Below are positions 32,736-41,336 of a stretch of DNA of 64,000 bases, piece after piece. Positions within the stretch are counted from its first letter, which is position 1. Every line of letters starts with the position of its first letter. The stretch spans positions 62,001 to 126,000 of the forward strand of contig JAIYDI010000014.1 of NCBI GenBank assembly GCA_027487555.1, written 5' to 3'. This DNA is from Hyphomicrobiales bacterium (GTDB taxonomy: Bacteria > Pseudomonadota > Alphaproteobacteria > Rhizobiales > Devosiaceae). The translations under genes were made by a program, and so were the position numbers. The notes beneath the pieces are model-generated. The model saw only the letters and a list, made by a program, of their open reading frames with translations, made no database searches and was not told the origin of the DNA.

Positions 32736-33107
32736 ATGGCAGGCATTCTCGACCATGTCGGCTTCAACGTCGCGGACTTCGACAAAAGCCGCGCGTTCTA
32801 TGTGGCGGCGCTCGCGCCGCTCGGCATCACCATGCTTTTCGGCGACGAGAAATGGGCCATGTTCGGCCGCGATGGCGCGGGCGCGTTCTGGGTGGGGCAA
32901 ATGGGCCCAGTGCCTGGCCCTATCCATCTGGCCTTCGCGGCAGCGGACCGGGCTGCGGTGCGGGCGTTCCACGCGGCTGCGCTGGCGGCCGGAGGGAAGG
33001 ATAACGGAGGGCCCGGCCTCAGGGACTATCACCCCAACTATTACGGGGCCTTCATCATCGATCCGGACGGCCACAATATCGAGGCCGTCTGCCATATGCC
33101 GGAATAG
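32736..33107 (+). CDS. VOC-superfamily (glyoxalase-fold) protein
   Basis: 123 residues. VOC fold: GILDHVGFNVADFDKSRAFYVAALAPLG at the start, AFWVGQMGP in the middle, IHLAFAAADRAAVRAFHAAALAAGG and YYGAFIIDPDGHNIEAV at the end. Histidines and glutamates of the metal site are near His7, His71-like and Glu118. Could be a glyoxalase, extradiol dioxygenase or antibiotic-resistance protein. No context pins the substrate. Preceded by TAGGGG. Confidence 0.85.
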   Translation: MAGILDHVGFNVADFDKSRAFYVAALAPLGITMLFGDEKWAMFGRDGAGAFWVGQMGPVPGPIHLAFAAADRAAVRAFHAAALAAGGKDNGGPGLRDYHPNYYGAFIIDPDGHNIEAVCHMPE

Positions 33108-33120
33108 GCCTGACCCGTCT

Positions 33121-33729
33121 TCAGTGCTGAGTGGGCACCGAGGTTTCGCCGACACCGAGGCCCGCGACTTTCCCGCCCTTGAGCACATAGCCGATATACT
33201 GCGCAATGTCCGAGTACCCGCCCGGTCGATCCGACCGATAGGCGATCTTGCTGCCCGAGGCTGCGCCGAAGGTTGCCTTAAGGTCGGCGGACTTGGCGCC
33301 GAGGCCTGGAATGCCGAAATCCGGGGCGGTGAAGCCAGCCGGGGCAGCATCGCATCCGCCCGCCGGGCGCGTCGATGATTCGGCAGCCACCATCATCACG
33401 AACTCGAAGCCCCCGAGTGCGTTCGAGATGAACCAGGTATTGGCACCCTCGCCCGCATAGCAGAGCCAGACGGCCTTGCCGCCGCCTTCTCCATCGGTCT
33501 GGATCGTGCCGCCAAAGGCCTTCTGCACCTCGGCGAGGCGCGTGCGCTGCAGCGTGACGCCGAGCTTGCCGACGCGGATTTCCTTCACCGGCGCCGTGTC
33601 GATATTGGCCTTGCTGAAATTGAAGCTGTTGCCGAAGATCATCTGCCCCAAGCCGCCAAGCTGCGCGGCTGTGGCGGGGAGGGTGCCAAGAGCGAGGGCG
33701 GCAAGCAGGGCGGCGGCTTTGAGGCGCAT
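33121..33729 (-). CDS. Exported hypothetical protein
   Basis: 202 residues; the signal peptide LKAAALLAALALGTLPATAAQ is clear. The mature protein has GKLGVTLQRTRLAEVQKAFGGTIQTDGEGG and SNALGGFEFVMMVAAESSTRPAGG, and is soluble and beta-rich. Not a family I recognise, but the sequence is clean and protein-like. The start at 33729 is divergent from glnE. An open frame continues far upstream into glnE in antisense but has no coding features. Confidence 0.75.
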   Translation of the reverse strand: MRLKAAALLAALALGTLPATAAQLGGLGQMIFGNSFNFSKANIDTAPVKEIRVGKLGVTLQRTRLAEVQKAFGGTIQTDGEGGGKAVWLCYAGEGANTWFISNALGGFEFVMMVAAESSTRPAGGCDAAPAGFTAPDFGIPGLGAKSADLKATFGAASGSKIAYRSDRPGGYSDIAQYIGYVLKGGKVAGLGVGETSVPTQH

Positions 33730-33819
33730 GGGACAACCACTCGGTAACGGGATGCGGCACCATAGCTTCGCTTTTGCGGAAATCCAGTAGGCTGACGACA
33801 AAGTAACCAGAACTCGGCC

Positions 33820-36645
33820 ATGTTCTGTTGCATGGCGGCGACAGGGGCGAGGGGGCCTCGCGACATGAACGTTGCGCTCGACACGCTGCTGACGCAGGCG
33901 CCGTACCTTGCGGAGATTGCGGCAAGCGAGGCTGACTGGTTCGCGGGCGCGCGGGCGCGGCTCCCCGATGACGTTCTGTCGCTCGAGCTCGACGCGATCG
34001 ACGCTGCGGCACGGACCGCGGCGACAGAAGACGAGATCGGCCGACAGCTGCGGCGCGCCAAGGCACGGATCGCGCTCTTGGCCGCGGTCTCGGAGGTGAC
34101 GGGCGCCTGGAGCACGGCGCAGTCGACGGCGGCGCTCTCCGACCTTGCCGACCACGCGCTCGACGCCGGACTTGAGGTGCTGATGCGCATCGCCCATGGC
34201 AAGGGACAGGTTGGGGCAGGGTCGTCGACCGGACGGACATCGGGCCTCGCCATCTTCGCACTCGGCAAGCATGGCGGACGCGAGCTCAACTATTCGAGCG
34301 ATATCGATATCGTCGCCTTCTTCGATCCGGAGCGGGTGGACATGCGCGATCGGGGCGAGGCGACCCGCATCTATTCGCGCATCGTGCAGCGGCTCGCCGC
34401 GATGATGGAAGACAAGGTCGGCGGCCGCTACGTCTTCCGTACCGACCTGCGCTTGAGGCCCGACCCGAGTTCGACGCCGGTGGCGCTCTCCATCGACGCG
34501 GCGCTCACCTATTACGAAAGCCGCGGCCAGAACTGGGAGCGGGCCGCCTGGATCAAGGCACGGCCCTGCGCCGGCGACATCGCGGTCGGCGAGGCCTTCG
34601 TCAAGGAGCTCGCCCCCTATGTGTGGCGGAAGCATCTCGATTTCGCCACGATCGCCGATATCCAGGCAATGAAGCGACAGATCAACATCACCAAGAATGT
34701 CGGCGACATCCGCGTCGCCGGCCACAATGTGAAGCTCGGGCTCGGCGGCATCCGCGAGATCGAGTTCTTCACCCAGACACAACAGTTGATCGCCGGCGGC
34801 CGGGACATGAAGCTGCGTGTCAGGCCCACGGCCAATGCGCTTGCGGCACTGTCGGCGGCCAACTGGATTTCGACCAAGACCGCGGCCGACCTGATCTTGA
34901 CCTATTGGTACCTGCGCGCGGTGGAGAACCGGCTGCAGATGCTGCGGGATGAACAGACGCATGTGATGCCCGAGGATGACGCTGGCATCAACACCATCGC
35001 CATTCTGATGGGAGTCGACCGTGCCCGCTTCGAGGCCGAGTACATGGCGGCGCTGCGGCGAGTGCTCGGCTACTATTCCGAGCTCTTCGCCGAGGGCGAA
35101 AGCCTCGCTTCGGGCGAGGGCAACCTCGTCTTCACTGGGTCGGACGACGATCCGGGCACGCTCGAAACCCTCTCCAACATGGGGTTCAAGGAGCCGTCCA
35201 GGGCCATCGCCATCGTGAAGAAATGGCACTATGGCGGCTATCTCGCGACGCGGGCTGCCGCCGCGCGCGCCCATCTCACCGAACTTCTGCCCAGCCTGTT
35301 GCGCACTCTGGCCGAAGCCAAGAACCCCGACGACGCGCTCTTCCGCTTCGACCAGTTCCTGTCGCGCCTGCCGGCGGGGGTGCAGCTCTTTGCACTCTTG
35401 CGGGCGCATGCCAACCTGCAGAGCCTGCTGGTCGCGCTGATGGCCTCTGCGCCGCGCATGGCGGAGGCGGTGATCCACCGCGCCCATGTCATGGATGGGC
35501 TGATCGACCCGGCCTTTGCCGATGGCGTGCGGCATCGCGCGGTGCTGCTCGGCAAGATCGAGGCGTTCTTTTCCGACGCGCGCGACTACCAGGATGTCAT
35601 CGACCGCGCCCGCATCATCGGGCAGGAGCAGATGTTCCTGATTGCGGCTGGCCTGCTCGCCGGCACGATGAGCGCCGACCGCGCCGGCCGCCAGTTCACC
35701 ACACTTGCCGAAGCGCTGCTCACCCGGCTCTTCGATGCGGTGCGCGCCGAGTTCGAGAAGCGCCATGGCAGGGTACCCGGCGGCCGCGTCGCCCTGCTCG
35801 CCTTTGGCAAGATGGCGAGCGCCGAAATGACGGCCCGCTCCGATCTCGACTTCATCATGCTCTATGATGCGCCGCCGGAGGTGGACGCCTCGGACGGCGA
35901 CAAGCCGCTGGCCCCGAGCCACTACTATGCGCGGCTGACGCAGCGGCTGGTTGCGGCCGTGTCCGCGCCAACGGCCGAGGGCGTGCTCTACGAGGCCGAT
36001 ATGCGGCTGAGGCCCTCGGGCAATGCCGGGCCATTGGCCTCGAGTCTCTCCGGCTTTCTCACCTACCACCACGACAGCGCCTGGACGTGGGAGCACCTGG
36101 CGCTGAGCCGGGCCCGTGTCGTGCTGGCCGACGGCACCCTCGGCGCGGAGGTGGAAACAGCCATCGAGGAGATCTTCTCGCGCCCCCGGGATGTTGCAAA
36201 GACCGTAGACGACGTCACCCAGATGCGGGCCTTGATGGCGCGCGAGCGGCCGCCGCGCCACCCCTTCGACCTGAAACTCGCGACCGGCGGCCTCGTCGAT
36301 CTCGAGTTTATCGCGCAGTCGGCGCAGCTTGTGGCACGCGACCGGATCGACCTGCCGCAGGCGACGACGGCCATGGTGCTGAAACGCCTTGGCGAGATCG
36401 GGCTCGTACCCGAAGGCGACCGCCTGGCCGAAATCCTCGCGCTGTTTTCCACCGTTCTGCAGGTGATGAGCGCCGCGCTGGCCGATCCGTTCAAGGATGA
36501 GGGCTGGACCGAGGCGTTCCGGGAGTTGCTCGCGCAGCGCACCAATTCCCCGAGCTTTTCGCGCCTCGCCGCCGATATCGCCGAAATGCAGGGTGAAGTC
36601 AGCGCCGCCGCCGGGAAGTGGTACGCCAAGGCGAAGGGGCTCTAG
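33820..36645 (+). CDS. glnE: Bifunctional glutamine synthetase adenylyltransferase/deadenylase
   Basis: 941 residues, near family length. Removes or adds AMP on glutamine synthetase according to nitrogen status. N-terminal nucleotidyltransferase-fold domain with GKHGGRELNYSSDIDIVAFF near residue 148-167, and a second one with AFGKMASAEMTARSDLDFIMLYD near 662-684, each with its DxD pair. The first ATG at 33820 has no clear ribosome site; an ATG at 33865 (MNVALD) with GAGGGGG upstream may be the true start. Confidence 0.95.
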   Translation: MFCCMAATGARGPRDMNVALDTLLTQAPYLAEIAASEADWFAGARARLPDDVLSLELDAIDAAARTAATEDEIGRQLRRAKARIALLAAVSEVTGAWSTAQSTAALSDLADHALDAGLEVLMRIAHGKGQVGAGSSTGRTSGLAIFALGKHGGRELNYSSDIDIVAFFDPERVDMRDRGEATRIYSRIVQRLAAMMEDKVGGRYVFRTDLRLRPDPSSTPVALSIDAALTYYESRGQNWERAAWIKARPCAGDIAVGEAFVKELAPYVWRKHLDFATIADIQAMKRQINITKNVGDIRVAGHNVKLGLGGIREIEFFTQTQQLIAGGRDMKLRVRPTANALAALSAANWISTKTAADLILTYWYLRAVENRLQMLRDEQTHVMPEDDAGINTIAILMGVDRARFEAEYMAALRRVLGYYSELFAEGESLASGEGNLVFTGSDDDPGTLETLSNMGFKEPSRAIAIVKKWHYGGYLATRAAAARAHLTELLPSLLRTLAEAKNPDDALFRFDQFLSRLPAGVQLFALLRAHANLQSLLVALMASAPRMAEAVIHRAHVMDGLIDPAFADGVRHRAVLLGKIEAFFSDARDYQDVIDRARIIGQEQMFLIAAGLLAGTMSADRAGRQFTTLAEALLTRLFDAVRAEFEKRHGRVPGGRVALLAFGKMASAEMTARSDLDFIMLYDAPPEVDASDGDKPLAPSHYYARLTQRLVAAVSAPTAEGVLYEADMRLRPSGNAGPLASSLSGFLTYHHDSAWTWEHLALSRARVVLADGTLGAEVETAIEEIFSRPRDVAKTVDDVTQMRALMARERPPRHPFDLKLATGGLVDLEFIAQSAQLVARDRIDLPQATTAMVLKRLGEIGLVPEGDRLAEILALFSTVLQVMSAALADPFKDEGWTEAFRELLAQRTNSPSFSRLAADIAEMQGEVSAAAGKWYAKAKGL

Positions 36646-36648
36646 ATC

Positions 36649-36712
36649 TTTTCACATTTTGGTTGAAACGCAGAATTGATCTAAACCCTTGTTTCGTCGC
36701 GCTTTCGAACCG
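36649..36712. repeat. Dispersed repeat element, copy 1
   Basis: About 64 nt between glnE and the kinase gene. Its reverse complement matches 45920-45980 closely: shared stretches include TTTTGGTTGAAACGC, GATCTAA, CCCTTGTTT and GTCGCGCTTTCGAACCG. Half of it (36681-36712) is coding for the end of the kinase gene. A copy in the opposite orientation lies 9.2 kb away. Confidence 0.85.
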
Positions 36713-38213
36713 TGAAAGTCAGGCAGCTTTCCCTGAAAACCCGCAAGGCCGCCTTCACGTCCTCGAGTGCCGCCAGCGGCAGGGATACGGCGACGGTCGT
36801 GCCAAGGCCAGGCCGGCTGTCTATGGCGAGGTGCCCGCCCGATTGCTCGGCGATAGCGCGGGAAATGGCGATGCCGAGCCCCGCGCCTTCGCGGTCGCGG
36901 GTCAGCGCAGCATCTCCGAATACGAAGGGCTGCGACAGGGTTTCGAGCCGCTCCTGCGACATGCCGATGCCGGTATCGCTGATCTCGAACACCACGCCGT
37001 CCTCGGCGGCATAGGCGGCAAGGGTCACCCGCCCGCCACGCGGGGTGAAGCGGATGGCGTTCTCGGCGAGGTTCGACACCATGCGCTCGAGCGCGAAGCG
37101 ATCGCCCGAAATCTGCGCCTCGCAGGCCGAACCCAGGCCCAGCAGCAGCCCGGCGCGCTGCGACTGTGCCGAGAAGCGTTTCAACACCGAGCGGAGCAGG
37201 TCGTCGGCGGTGAAGCGATCGCGCTTCATTTCGCGGCGCCCGCCCTCGAGTTCCGCGAGTTCGAGGATAGAGGCGAAGAAGCCGAGCAGGCGCTCGCCGG
37301 AGCCCTTAACTGCCTCGACATAGTTCAGGTAGCGCGGATCGCCGAGGGGCCCATAGGGCTGCTGCTTGAGCATGTCGGCGAAACCGATGATGTGGTTGAG
37401 CGGCGTCCGGATATCGTGGCTCAGATGGGCGAGGAACGAGGTCTTCGACCGGCTGGCGGCCTCGGCGCGCAGCTTCTCTTCGTGGTAGCGGCGGGCCAGC
37501 AGGCGCTGCTCCTCGCGGACATTGGTGAGAAGCTGCGTCGTGCGACGGCTCTCGGTGACATCCATCACCAGTGTCACAAAACCTGAGGTGGCGAGCGGAC
37601 GCTCCTCGATGAGCAGGGTCGAGCCATCCTCTCTATGCAGTTCGAGCAGCCGGTTTTCCCAGTCCTCGCGGACGGATTCCATGTAGCCGCCCTGGGCGAG
37701 CGCTTTCACCACCTCGTGATAGGCGGCGCCGGGCACCAAAGTGTCAGACGTGACACGCAGGCGCTCGGCGAAGCGCTGGTTGGCGGCAATCAGCCGGGCA
37801 TCGGCGCTCCAGCAGGCAACGCCGAAGGGTAGTGTTTCGATGAGTGCGCTATGGCGAGCCCGTTCGCCCGACGCATGGTCGCGCCGGCGGCGCCAGGCAA
37901 GTGCGCTGGCGAGCGCGGCGAGTGCGAAGGCAGCCCCGCCGCGCATCCATACCGCATCGAGCGAGAGGCGCTCGGCGCCGACCGGGGTTTCGAGAGCTGC
38001 CGTGGCCGCCGCCAGTTCCCGCCACGTATCGGTGACGACATAGAGCGTCGCGCCGGCAAAGGCAGTGATGACGACTGCAAGCGTAACGGGCGCAAGGCCC
38101 CTCACCAGCCCGGCAACCGGGTCGATCACCGCCCTCTGCAACCAGGCGCGATCCCCCGCTTCGGGTGCACGGAATCGCTTTGCATCGTCGGCGGATTTCT
38201 CCGTCGCACGCAT
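36681..38213 (-). CDS. PAS-domain sensor histidine kinase
   Basis: 510 residues. Two N-terminal membrane helices (about 41-62 and 92-107), a PAS-like region (about 120-225, ALIETLPFGVACWSADARLIAANQRFAERL), a coiled linker, His266 in LAHLSHDIRTPLNHI and a full HATPase domain (NLAENAIRF, DTGIGM, GAGLGIAISRAI). PleC/DivJ-like architecture, so a role in cell-cycle or envelope phosphorelay is possible. The last about 10 residues (TVRKRDETRV) and the stop codon come from a dispersed repeat. No partner regulator nearby. Confidence 0.9.
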   Translation of the reverse strand: MRATEKSADDAKRFRAPEAGDRAWLQRAVIDPVAGLVRGLAPVTLAVVITAFAGATLYVVTDTWRELAAATAALETPVGAERLSLDAVWMRGGAAFALAALASALAWRRRRDHASGERARHSALIETLPFGVACWSADARLIAANQRFAERLRVTSDTLVPGAAYHEVVKALAQGGYMESVREDWENRLLELHREDGSTLLIEERPLATSGFVTLVMDVTESRRTTQLLTNVREEQRLLARRYHEEKLRAEAASRSKTSFLAHLSHDIRTPLNHIIGFADMLKQQPYGPLGDPRYLNYVEAVKGSGERLLGFFASILELAELEGGRREMKRDRFTADDLLRSVLKRFSAQSQRAGLLLGLGSACEAQISGDRFALERMVSNLAENAIRFTPRGGRVTLAAYAAEDGVVFEISDTGIGMSQERLETLSQPFVFGDAALTRDREGAGLGIAISRAIAEQSGGHLAIDSRPGLGTTVAVSLPLAALEDVKAALRVFRESCLTFTVRKRDETRV

Positions 38214-38398
38214 CCCTATCTCCGATCTACATGAACCGGGGGTACCCGAACTTTCAACCCCGCAGCAGCGACATTGAATCTGCTTCGGGGGGCATGTCCA
38301 GAGGGGGGAATCGAGGGGTGGAACGACCCGACGGAAATTCGTGAGTCCGTCGAGTCACTTACGCATGGTTAAAAAATTATTCCAGGACCGCGCCGTCC

Positions 38399-41038
38399 TC
38401 AGCCGGCCAAAGTGCGCTCCAGAATGTCGGCCGTATTGCGGCTGAGGTTCACGGATTCCTGCAAGGATTTCATAGCCTTCTGGGCCTCCGCCCGCCGTTT
38501 GGGTTCGAAGCTCTGCCAGATGCGGAACGCTGTGAGCACCCGTGCCGCCACCTGCGGATTGCGGGCGTCGACATCGCCGACGAACTCGGCAACGAAGCGG
38601 AAACCCGCGCCATCGGCCCGTGCGAACTGCGTCGGGTTGTTCATCCCGAAGGTCGCCATCAGCGCGCGCAGGCGGTTGGGATTGTTGCGGGGGAAATCAG
38701 GCTCGTCGAGGATCGCCCCGATGCGCGCGATGATGCCCTCGACCGGGGCGGCGGCGACGGTGCCAAGCCACTTGTCGAGCACCAGCGGGTCGCCGGTGAA
38801 GCGGGTGCGGAAATCGGCGAGCACCGTCTCAGCGTCCGTAGTCCACGCCTGCACGATGGTGGTGAGGGCCGATAGGCGATCTGTCATGTTGGACGCGCTG
38901 TCATATTGCGCGCGCGCCAGTGCCGCCGCTCCGGCAGCACCGCCAGCCACCATCTGGCCGAGCGCCACGTTGCGCAGCAGCCGTCGCCCCGCCTGCTCGA
39001 AATCGGGTGAGTAGTCCGGGCCGACGGCATTGGCATGGTAGGTTTCGCGCAACAGTTCGCCATTGCGGGCTACGACGGCGGCAAGGAAGCGCTGGCGGAT
39101 CTCTCGGATACGATCAGGGTCGATGTCGCTGCCGAGCGCGCGGGCGATGACGCTTTCCTGCGGCAATTGCAGCGCATTGGCCTTGAAGGCGGCATCGAGG
39201 CCCGGCGAGCGAGCCGTCTCGGCCAAGGCAGCGGCCACGTTGTCCAGATTGCCTTCGGTCCAGGTCTCGCCGCGCACCGCCTTGACCAGGATGTCGAGGC
39301 TTGCATCCTGCAGCGCCTGCCAGCGGTTGAAGGGATCGGTGTCGTGCCGGGCGAGGAAGAGCTGGTCGGCGGCGCTGGCGTCCGAGCTGATCTTCACCGG
39401 CGCCGAGAAGCCGCGGAACAGCGACGGCACCGGGCGGTTGGCAATGCCGGTAAATGTGAGGTCGAGGCTGGGGCTGTCCATGACGATCAGGTCGCCCTCG
39501 ACTGTACCGCCGGCGACACCCGTCCAGGTCATGTCATGGCCATTGGGGCCGACGAGGCCGAACTTGATCGGCAGCACCATCGGCTGCTTCTCCGTCTGGC
39601 CCTGCGTCGGTTTCGTTTCCTGCGTCAGCGAAAGCGTATAGGTCTGCGTCGACGCATCATAGCTATCAGTGGCCGTCACCTCCGGCGTACCCGCCTGCAG
39701 GTACCAGTGCTGGAACTGGCTGAGGTCGCGGCCCGACGCGTCCTCGAAAACCTTTATGAAGGCCTCGATAGTGGTCGCGTCCCCGTCATGGCGCGCGAAA
39801 TAGAGATCCATGCCCTTGCGGAACGTCGCCTCGCCCAGCAGCGTCGCCAGCATGCGGCAGATCTCGGCGCCCTTTTCGTAGACAGTCGCCGTGTAGAAAT
39901 TGTTGATTTCCTTGTAGTGGTCCGGCCGCGGCGGATGCGCGAGCGGCGAGCCGTCCTCAGGGAACTGCACCTGTCGCAGTGCCCGCACATCCTCGATGCG
40001 GGCAACCGGACGGCTCCGCTCATCCATCGAAAATTCCTGGTCGCGATAGACCGTCAGCCCTTCCTTCAAGCAGAGCTGGAACCAGTCGCGGCAGGTGATG
40101 CGGTTGCCCGTCCAGTTGTGGAAATACTCGTGCGCGATGACGCTTTCGATGGCGGCATAGTCGCCGTCGGTGGCGGTTTCGGGCTTGGCGAACACCAGCC
40201 GGTCGTTGAAGATGTTGAGGCCCTTGTTCTCCATCGCGCCGAAGTTGAAATCCGACACGGCGACGATGTTGAACACATCGAGATCATACTCGCGGCCGAA
40301 GCGGCGCTCGTCCCACGCCATCGAGCGCTTCAGCGAGTCCATCGCATAGGCGCACTCGGCTTCCTTGCCATGCGTACAATAGATGCCGAGCGCCACCCGG
40401 CGCCCCGAGGCCGTGGTGAAGCTGTCATGGATCGAGCCGAGATCGCCTGCTACCATGGCGAACAGATAGCTCGGCTTCGGGAACGGATCGTCCCACACGG
40501 CAAAATGCTGGTTGTCGGCGAGCACACCGCTTTCGACAAGATTGCCGTTCGAGAGCAGCACGGGCGCCAGGGTTTTGTCGGCCTGCATGCGCACATGATA
40601 GGGCGCAAGGATATCCGGACGATCGAGGAACCAGGTGATGCGGCGGAAGCCCTCGGGCTCGCATTGCGTGCACCAAGTACCCGACGAGCGGTAGAGCCCC
40701 ATCAGCTTGGTATTGCCTTCGGGCTGCACCGTGACTTCGGTCTCGAGCACGAAGCGCCGGAGCGGCGGCTCGTGGATCGTGAGGCTCGTCGACGTCTCCT
40801 CATAGGCGGTGAGCGCCAGTGGCAGCCCGTCGATGGCGATCGAGGTAAGCTTCAACTCCTCGCCGTCGAGTTCGAGCGCCGTTCCAGGTTCGGTTCCTGC
40901 CCGCGGCACCAGCGTGAGCAGGGCACGGACGTGGCTCGTCTCCGGCGCGATGCGGATATCGAGCTCAACCTTCTCTACCTTATAGGGGGTTGGGGCATAA
41001 TCCTTGAGAAACACGGTCTCGTCGGTTTCGCCGCGCAT
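38399..41038 (-). CDS. pepN: Aminopeptidase N (M1 family)
   Basis: 879 residues from the ATG at 41038, which has GGAG 6 nt upstream; a start 42 nt further upstream is possible but unsupported. Gram-negative PepN form: substrate-recognition GAMEN at 267-271, zinc motif HEYFHNW with His303 and His307, the third zinc ligand Glu about 19 residues on, and the C-terminal alpha-helical domain. Cytosolic broad-specificity aminopeptidase. The 60 nt between it and the kinase are AT-rich with no clear terminator. Confidence 0.94.
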   Translation of the reverse strand: MRGETDETVFLKDYAPTPYKVEKVELDIRIAPETSHVRALLTLVPRAGTEPGTALELDGEELKLTSIAIDGLPLALTAYEETSTSLTIHEPPLRRFVLETEVTVQPEGNTKLMGLYRSSGTWCTQCEPEGFRRITWFLDRPDILAPYHVRMQADKTLAPVLLSNGNLVESGVLADNQHFAVWDDPFPKPSYLFAMVAGDLGSIHDSFTTASGRRVALGIYCTHGKEAECAYAMDSLKRSMAWDERRFGREYDLDVFNIVAVSDFNFGAMENKGLNIFNDRLVFAKPETATDGDYAAIESVIAHEYFHNWTGNRITCRDWFQLCLKEGLTVYRDQEFSMDERSRPVARIEDVRALRQVQFPEDGSPLAHPPRPDHYKEINNFYTATVYEKGAEICRMLATLLGEATFRKGMDLYFARHDGDATTIEAFIKVFEDASGRDLSQFQHWYLQAGTPEVTATDSYDASTQTYTLSLTQETKPTQGQTEKQPMVLPIKFGLVGPNGHDMTWTGVAGGTVEGDLIVMDSPSLDLTFTGIANRPVPSLFRGFSAPVKISSDASAADQLFLARHDTDPFNRWQALQDASLDILVKAVRGETWTEGNLDNVAAALAETARSPGLDAAFKANALQLPQESVIARALGSDIDPDRIREIRQRFLAAVVARNGELLRETYHANAVGPDYSPDFEQAGRRLLRNVALGQMVAGGAAGAAALARAQYDSASNMTDRLSALTTIVQAWTTDAETVLADFRTRFTGDPLVLDKWLGTVAAAPVEGIIARIGAILDEPDFPRNNPNRLRALMATFGMNNPTQFARADGAGFRFVAEFVGDVDARNPQVAARVLTAFRIWQSFEPKRRAEAQKAMKSLQESVNLSRNTADILERTLAG

Positions 41039-41269
41039 CCATAACTCCCGGACAATCAAGTGATTAGATAACTGTGGCACTCTAGCTACAGTCGAATCCC
41101 GGCGATAGTGTATCCTGTCTAGCTGACTTCGACAGCAGAAGCCGTGACGCAGCGTCGCGCCCGGCAGGTTCAGCTCAAGGGCAGCGCACGAGTTTGGCAG
41201 GTATTCAGCCTGTCATGTGCGGCATCCACATAAAGACCGGACTCCGGCCGAAACGGGTGAAGAACCCGC

Positions 41270-41300
41270 TTGACCTCAACCATGCTTGAGGTCGTAGCGG
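41270..41300 (+). promoter_or_regulatory. MerR-type promoter/operator
   Basis: A -35 TTGACC (41270-41275) and a -10-like TAGCGG (41295-41300) are separated by 19 bp, and the spacer region holds the palindrome ACCTCAA (41273-41279) / TTGAGGT (41286-41292). Over-long spacing with a dyad between the boxes is the hallmark of MerR-family activators (SoxR, YbbI-like). It drives the ABC exporter gene starting 37 nt downstream. No MerR-family gene is in the window. Confidence 0.8.
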
Positions 41301-41336
41301 TTTTGTCCCGATTGCGGCGGGAGTGGGAGCGAGACG

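Noticed and set aside
33121-36261. Very long minus-strand open frame through glnE
   Set aside because: Only its last 202 codons (33121-33729) have a signal peptide and protein-like composition; the rest is antisense of glnE in high-GC DNA.
41215-41289. Short ORF (24 codons) over the MerR-type promoter
   Set aside because: No ribosome site, and it overlaps the promoter itself.
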